NCBI GenBank assembly: GCA_005406025.1
Contig: BGZK01001188.1
Location: 124,001-188,000, forward strand
Reading direction: 5' to 3'
DNA: 64,000 nucleotides
DNA from: Eumeta japonica
Lineage: Eukaryota; Arthropoda; Insecta; Lepidoptera; Psychidae
The notes under the pieces were generated by a model. That model made no database searches. It saw only the letters and a list, made by a program, of their open reading frames with translations, and was not told where the DNA came from. The stretch's first letter is position 1, and each line of letters opens with the position of its first letter. Position numbers and translations under genes: made by a program. Positions 12,501 to 21,500 of the stretch are shown here, piece after piece.

Positions 12501-15500
12501 GCGACTTATGTCGCATTTTTCCCTGTTTTGTAATAAAACTTCCAAATACATTGAATATCTATGTTAGATTCACTCATTTTGGCGGACAGAAAAACAAAAG
12601 GAAAATGGGGAGACACAGTTTTTATTTTGTTTTATTTTTTTTTTAATGTTATCTATTTAATGGTATCATAACTAGTCGAATACAAATACTACAAACAAAG
12701 AGATTTTATTGCAACTGTACATATAAAATATGAAAAAACTCTTTTCTCAACCCAATGTTTGTTTGAACTTCGAGTAACAATACTGTAGAAATATAATAGT
12801 GGTTGTGTTATGCAATTATATAGTGATAGTGTAACTACTAATAAGTAGGGTAATACCAGAGCAAATGCTTGTAGTTGGAATTCTAATAAAAATATATATT
12901 ACAGCTTTGATCTAAACATTAAAATATTAAGAGACTTTAAATAGAAAAATATAAATGTGTTGAATATGTAGTTATATCATTTCTAACAAAAACAAAGGTC
13001 AGGTCTTACATGTTTGATCTCTAATTGGAAACTGCGGATGTGAACAATAATTTGTATTTTGTACAGTATGCTTGAGAAGGATTACTGCATTGTTTCCTTC
13101 TCATTTTTGTATTTTGCAATATTCGTAGTGATATTGTTGAATAAAAAATAATAATTAATTCATATTAACAATGCTTATCCATGTTTTATAGTGAACATTC
13201 ACAAGACTGCATAAAAAAAAGCATTTAATATGTTTTAAAAAAAGAATTACAATTTACATTAGAAATACATAATTACAGTAATGGTGATCTGTAAAGTAAC
13301 AAACAAATATTAAATGTTCCCATTTCAATTTTTATTAATGATGTTTTAATGTTAGTATGTCAAATGGAGAAAGCTTTTTATAATAACAGTTACGGAGCGA
13401 ATGAAGGTGAATTGATGATCGCAGGGAGGATATACGGCAGTAAATAGTGGTGGAGGTGTTGGCGTCGGAGTGGGCGTCGCAGGAGGCGGTGCGGGTGCAG
13501 GTGCGGTGGGTGCGCTGGCGCACAGACCGGCCGCGCTGCACACGCCTCTAACACCTCACCCGCAACATCCACCTCACCCGCCCCATCAGCCACTTCTCAA
13601 TTACCATCGTGAGTATTGATTCGTATTGTGTAAGTATCGTGCGCCAGGTGATTTGGTATTACAGTACAGGATCTGATATTCTGACCAAAACGAGATCTCC
13701 ATATTTACGGCAAAACCATATATATACCTTTTTCCGAATTTCCCCTCCTTATCGATTTACTGACCTATCTTTCGTCTAGAAATCGTATAATAGTGCCTGC
13801 CACAAATAGTATTAAACTTAAAGCATGAATCTTGCGATAATTCGATCTTTCGCATGTACCGTAGAATATTAGAAATATATTGATACGTCGATTTTGTCTT
13901 TACGACAGGTGTAGAGATAACAATTCGCTCCTGAACAAAAACTAATTGCATGTCCGATAGCTTTTATTACTTTATTCGTTAGTACGATTAACGATGCGAA
14001 CGTGTGGAATCGGACTACAATATACAATCGAATAGAAAGAATTTGATTAGGTCGAAAGGGGAATCCGAAATATGAGTGCATCGGCTGCAGTGTGTAAGGT
14101 ATTATAACGCGAGGCGTGTGTGGCAGTAGGAGGTTACTACGAGGACGGCGCGGGCGGCTACTGCCCGGAGTACTCGCGCCGCGCGCCGCTGCCGCACCAC
14201 GACGTGGCCGCGCTCTCCTGTGAGTATCGCGCCGACGAACGCTCCGATCATCTCGCTCATCGTCACGCTTGTCCACGTCACCGAGAACGTCATAAGATAT
14301 ATAAATACTTATTATTTCTTATTTGTTTATTGTCATTCAGGTTTCAATCTCAGCTTATGTAGTTTTCGGTTGTCATCCACGTCTAATTTTAATGTTCTTT
14401 TCATTGTATTACTTCCAAATAATACTTTGCAGCTTGATTTCTTTTAGAGCATGCTAAATCTAATGTCGCTTTTGCATTTAACACTTAAACTGTTTTCTAA
14501 GTTTTAAGCCATGGAAATTCTGAATATATGTGACTATGACTAATGACATTTATAGCAACAAATTTGCAAGAAATATTGCCAACATCTATTTGTAGGACAA
14601 AAAATGGTTAATATTAAATGTATATTAGTCATTTTTAACTGTTAACAATAGTATAATGTACAATTTTTCTGGCAAATCTTTCGTTTATTCTTTAAATATA
14701 ATTTTGCATGTTATTTATCTTTATAATTACAATTATTTCTAAACTACTTCTATGTATTTATGTAAAATATTGTATTTTCCTATTCCAGTTATTCCTGACA
14801 AAATCCATATCCACTCACCTGATTGTGAATAACGATTACCATTATACATTGGTGTGCTATAAATGTTTACATACATGTGCTAATCAATGTGATAATTAAA
14901 TTTTTTTTAGCTATTTAGGTAAGTACGTAATATGTAAAAAATATAGCTGTTTGCGATGTTGTGTGAAACTGTAATGCTTTCCAGGGGATTATTTTTAGTA
15001 TTTCAATAAAAAATTTACAGAACTATAGAAGTAGGGATATTTTTATTTAAAAGTGACTGGAAAGAAGCAACACCATTCAGAGTACAAATACTGTAAACAG
15101 TCCAGTGTACTGTGCAGCATAGGGTACACCTACAGACACAATTTTTTCGAGGGGCATAACTTGTGTCAGTCGGGTATCGTGTTCACTCTTGTATTTCACG
15201 TTTTTGTATAAGTGGGCACTTTATCACCATCAATGTCTTGATAAACATAACAAGTACAATAAGCACTACTGAACAGAATTCGTTTGCTTATATAATAATA
15301 GAAATATACAGAACATATAATTCTTTAAATTGCCAAAGCACATGAAACTCTTATGAGTTTCTTACTTTACTTACACATGTACTATTTAATGTTTACATAA
15401 GCACACATAATTCATTATAAAAGTAATGGTATCCTACTTGGTTCTTATTATATAAAATATACAAAGATAAATTTATCCAGGTTTGAATGACAGATAGCAC

Positions 15501-18500
15501 AAACTTAAACGAAGAACTGAAGTAATATTTTGTACTGTTTGGTTTCCTGAGTACCTACATATTAATGAAATAGTATACGACTCACTCTATAGCAGTATAG
15601 TGTACCCTTGAATTGAATTCTTAACCTAATTAATCAATAAAATATGTAAATATAACTTGAATTTTGTCCATATGTATTATTATAAAAAGAAGTTAATTGT
15701 TGTTTAAAACTTTAAAATGAAAACTAGGTTTTGGATTTTTTTTTTAATGTTTAAGGCATATTTCTCTCTAAATATTTTTAATTATAATAGTCTCAAAAAC
15801 TAATAGCTTTTTTATTATTGAAGTAAAGAAATTAAAACGACAGGAGTTCTTTTTTGATAAATTAGGGCAGGTCTAAGTTTTATATCACACAAAGATAAAA
15901 ATGTTTTATTCAGAAGGTTTTGCTACTGGATATTTTGTTTCGTAATAAAGAAATTGTTTACGTTTGTACTATTCTAAGCATAATATAACATTTAAAATAA
16001 CCACATGTGTAGTCCTCCAAAAAATTGAAAATAGTGTCCATTACTAGTTTCATATGTTATTAACAGAATGATATCAGCTTATTATTTTTTTTGTAAACAC
16101 TATAGAACTATAAGTACATGTACTATGCATTATTTTAGTGTTCTTGTTCCTACATGAAGAATATCAGTTGACCGAATACCCTAAAAATCATTGCTTCATG
16201 TCCCACATTCAATATCACGACGATATTATTTTGCTAATTCATTTCGCTGTACACAAATGTTAATTTTGTAATAATTTTTTTACTTTAAAAATACTTTATT
16301 TAATAATAAATATTGCTACCATTGAGTAAGGAATAATAAATTATTCGAAAATTGATTTGTTATCTTTGTGCCAGCAAAATAGAATCATTCCCTCACATTT
16401 TATAAACACTTGTCCAGTACTTTTGCATTTGACTTTTCGCTACCACATTAATATAAATTATTGAAACAATTGGAAACTCTGTTAGTATGACCTTATCATC
16501 AACGTTTCCTGACGCGAAAGAATTTATTGAAGTACAGTGATTTTCTTATGAATTATTTAAATGTTACATTTTCACGCATTATTCCCTCATTCGAAGTTTA
16601 AATAAGATAATTGTTTTATTTTGTAATAATTTTAATTTTTTTTTGCAACATTTAGAAGGTACAATATTAACCTTCAATTTTACAACAGATTATATATAAC
16701 CATGTTTTGTTGATTACATTTGTTTTTCGTTATTTTCTCACCATCACCCCCTCACGAAAATTATAAATGAGGGAATGATTTAGTATAAGTATAATGAGTA
16801 AAGTAACGATATGTTAGTTTTCCATTGTCAATATTATTCACATTTATCTTAGGAAAGTTTTTTGTATCATGTACAACGAAAAACTTAACGATATCGCAGT
16901 TTTTTGAAATATTAGAGCCGAAAATAGCTGCTGTGATTTTAAACAAGTTCCAAATGTTAAAAACTAAGTTTTTCAATGAATAGATTTATATTCTAGAAAA
17001 AATTTGATAACTGTTTCCTAAATTAACCATGCCGACGCAAAAATAATAAATATATAAAAGATAAAAACAATTTTCCCATCTAAAGATCACTCCCGTCGAT
17101 TTTTTTATTTTTGGACTGTTGTGATTAAAAGTAAGAAAAGTTAGAGACCACCTTGTCAATTAAAATAACGCTCCAAAACACTATATATTACATTTAAAAA
17201 ATCACCAATTATATGAAGCTATATATTTTTTATGGTCATTTTTCGATTTTTTTGGAGAACTACCCATGTATTTAAGAACTATTTGCTGAAAAAAATACAT
17301 TCAGGCGCGTGCAGCTGATAAATGTAAAAAGCTTTGCATACCTTGTAGTCCCATACATACATGCACTTAAATGATAAATATAAGTCCTACAAAACCATGG
17401 TATTAAATTATTTTTTATATTTTGGGTTTAGGCGCGTCACGCCATCTATTATTGTTTTTGGGGACTAACTTGCACAACTTATAAACGCGACAATTCATGA
17501 AATTTAGACAGGCGGTTCAGGTATGCTATGCTAGCGTCACCTGCGGTCAAAGCACGAGTTAGTGCTTAAATTGAATATTAATGGCGTTCGTGTAGAAATC
17601 AAGTGTTTCTGTGTGTGTGAAAATAGATGCGCCTGTTTAGATTTTGAAATCAGAGTTTCTATCCCGCCGCATTATAAATACAAAGAGTTTTTTCATCATT
17701 TTGTTATAGTTGTTTTTTTAGGGCAAGTGATTGCCTCTAAGTGATTATGTAATTTTACTATAAAATATATATGTACCTGTCTTGGTGAAGTACTTTTAAA
17801 TAAATTAAAATCTGCCTCTTTTTCGATTTTTTGATGAAACGATTAAATTGATTGCGAATGGAAAGGAATTAGAATTTAATTTTTTTCCAAATGTGTTTTC
17901 AGCAATATTTACTGAGACAGATATTTCATATGAAATATTACAGAAAAACACTAGTGACATTATTTATTGTGTCCAAAAAATTAAAGGGTTTGAACCTTTC
18001 GTTGAACAGTACAGAATTAAATTTGATAATCAACTACACTTGTTTTGAAATCCAATTGCGACAGACTTAAAAGAAAAAGCGGTATTTATAATGTCGTACA
18101 GTATTAAAGCGCGTGTTTTGCAAAATTGTAAACAATGTTTTGACCGAGTGTTGTAGTCACTACAAAAATTTAAAAGACTAAATTTGTTAATCTATATGCT
18201 TGTGGAAGCTTTTCTTCCTGTTGAATGAATTTTCCAGAAGAACCTACCATACAGTGAGAATCAGGTAGGGCAGGTAGCCACAGTCGGTGGGCCAACAAGC
18301 GAACTCTGCATACCTTGTTTGAAAACTGTGCACGCGACTGAATTAATGTAAACATTTCATTTTACACATCGCTCAATAGCAAATTTCATGTTGACTTTAA
18401 ATGTATTAATAATATTATGTTTGATAAAGCTGCCTTTGATCTCTTCTACCAATATTACTCTTATTACTTCAGTTAAGTAAAATAAAATCACTGGATAAAG

Positions 18501-21500
18501 CTTAGAGCATACATTCCCATTTCATTTTATATATGAAATAAAATATGATAAATAAATATAATTTTAATTCATATGAAATATGAAGTTTTTTAAACATAAT
18601 AATTTGCATGTCAATGTTAGTAAATAAAATGGAATTGAATGTTTACATGTAATTATCTTTCATTGTGAAAATGAATATGTAACTGTTATGTTAAATTGTG
18701 GGCATGATTTAAAATAACAGTTATGTTAAATTGTTTGCACAATTTAAAATAACAATAATGTTGGCTACATTATAACAATACATTTTGCATATTTTGCCTA
18801 TCATTATCAGCACTGGGCATTCTTGAAATACATCAGTGAATCGTTTTCTAAGTGTAGAACTGTTTGTATTATGTGAAAGCAGGCAGCGGCTCAGCTGTGG
18901 TGAGCGGTACGGGCGCGGGCGCGCCGGCGGGCGGGGCTAGCGCCGCCGCGGGCTCGGGCAGTGCTACCTCAGAGTTCGTACGTAATGAGCTGCGCGCTGT
19001 GGTCGGCGCGCGCTCCCGCAGCGAACTACATGCGCCGCTGCCACAGCCCGACCTGGAGTCACTCGGCATGGGCTTCGATATTGCGCCCGGTGAGACATTG
19101 AATACTTTAGTCCACACTATACCAAAACCAAATCAAAATGTATTGATATAAATTGTTCATTCATTTGCTTTAAAATCAAAATTTCGATGTATTTATTTTT
19201 TTTTTTGATTGTATCATTACTGGTATATTTGATTAGTGTCAGTATTTTTCAAACATTTGTACTAAAGAATTCAATTTAACATTAGAGAGAGGATATTGCA
19301 AACTTTACATAAAAGAAAAGACTATTGTAATTTCTTCTCTGGAATGAAGGCAGTCCAAATAAAAATTTTGCATGTTTTTAAAAAAGATTAAGTGCACTTA
19401 AATGCACTGTTTTAGTAGTTACTTTTTAATTTAATATGTAAAATATTTATATTTTAAATCAATCTATAAGCCTATTTTAATTTAACTAAAGGAAATAATT
19501 CTGTTTTCCAATATAAAATGCACTTGAACGTCTCAAAATTTATCCAGTAACCACTTTCATTCGCTTGTCAAGTAGCAAGCTATTGACAGAGCTTGTATTA
19601 AATATACATTTTCTACAATGAATTATATTCAATAAATATTTTAAATATAATTTAATTACTATGCAAAATAACACCGCAAACATTTGATCTAGAATTGTTC
19701 TACTTTAATAGGGTTATGATGTCCTATTTCAAATAAAAACGATTTAGAATTTGACTATGGTGTAGGTGGATGGATATTTAAATTTTAAATGTTCTCACAC
19801 ATTTACTGAAAATTTAAATACCAATAACACATACATTATATATATATACAGTGCTACTCATTACAGAAGTTATATTTGTGAAATTAAATGTAATAAGTAT
19901 AATAGCTAAAAAAATATTATACCATATCATGAAAATATTATGATTTCTGATTTGTGTAGTACTGATCCATATTAATTGTTACATTAATTTAGCCAATTAT
20001 AGTCATTAATGTTTAAATTTTAATTCAGATTCATATAGAATTTTATATTTAAAGTAACTGTGGTATTTGCATATTTAACATTCACATCATTTGCACAAAT
20101 TTATTGGCACTGTATATTAGTATAGCACAGATATGTTCGAAATTTTTATTGCATCTGTGTACATATCAAGTACATGCCTGATGAAATCCAGGTGTGCATG
20201 TGACGGTACATGTCTAAGCTGCACCTAATTATACATACTAACAGAGTATATAAGGTGTCCTGCGCTAAAAGAAGCTGTTAGGTACCGCGAACTTGAGTGC
20301 TCTGAATATAGGGATAGGTTGTGTCGGCGAAAGTGTCGTATATGTGGTGCCGTACCTAGGTGGCGGCGGTGTGGTGGGTGGCCGGACCACCACGGCGACT
20401 CCGAAACCGTGGGAATCACACCACACCACCACGGTAAGCTGTGGGACGTGATGCGCAAACCATTCACTGCCCATTTAGTATTTTTTATCATCGATTTTCG
20501 ATTCTGTTTGTAGATTTCTACATTATCATTATCGATTTATATTCCTGCGTGTTTTTTCGAATCTATTATCGTCTCCTTGATAATTAGAACTGGCTTCATG
20601 GCAAATGTACCTGTTTCATAATGAACCACTCAGTCTTAAAATAGAGCTTTAGTAATCGGCTGAAGTAGGTACATCTGCAATGTGACGATTAAGCTTATCA
20701 ATTCTGTGACGATTAATGCGAGTGACTACAACATAAGTGATCAACTGTAGTGATCCACTTCATAGAACAAATTTTGAATAAGAGTGCTATGCTCCCCTTT
20801 TTCCTGTCATGATCCAGCTTATTGAGAAGCAGTGGCGAGAAATTTAATCGCATGCTAATTGAAATCTAGTCGAAGTGGAGGTGGCGTGAGGCCGCGACTC
20901 TAATACTGTCCTATCTTTGCCATTTTCGTACATATAGTTCGCTTACATTGTATGCTAATGTGTTATTGCATTTCACCAATCAGTATTAATGTAGATTTTT
21001 TAATGATTTATTGCATGTCATAGGTTTATATCATATTTAAAAAAAATAACATACATCATGAATTTCTTATTGGCTCATATAAGAGACTTAATGAAATTTA
21101 AGAACATTGCAACCTAAACAGGTACACTTCTTGATTAAAATTTTTAAATGAACTTGAGTTATTATTTACTGACATTTATTTAATGACTTGTATTGTTATT
21201 TTTAGTTGTCTATTCAAATTTTTGAACATGGTAATACTAAGACTTATTGATGAATGAAAATTAATTAGGGCAAGAATTCAAATTTACATGCGGCTGGATG
21301 TTAACTTACATTACTCCAAGCTCACTTATTATTGTAAGGCTTTTTATTTTATTTGTGTATTAAAAATCAAGCCAAGCAATTCAGTGCTAGTGGATTTTGT
21401 ATTTTTTAATTAAAGGGTATTATGAAATTTTTGTGAGTCGAAAGACTTTTATATGGATTTTTGAACACTGTATTAAACCGCAATATATTTAATTGTTTAA

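Noticed and set aside
13335..13593. Three overlapping minus-strand open frames
   Set aside because: Shadows of the GC-rich tai exon 13425-13608; the + frame joins in phase with both neighbours.
20319..20513. Open frame with CRRKCRICGAV over the penultimate tai exon
   Set aside because: Would leave the last exon out of phase and runs through the donor; the frame used gives phase 0 into the terminal exon.
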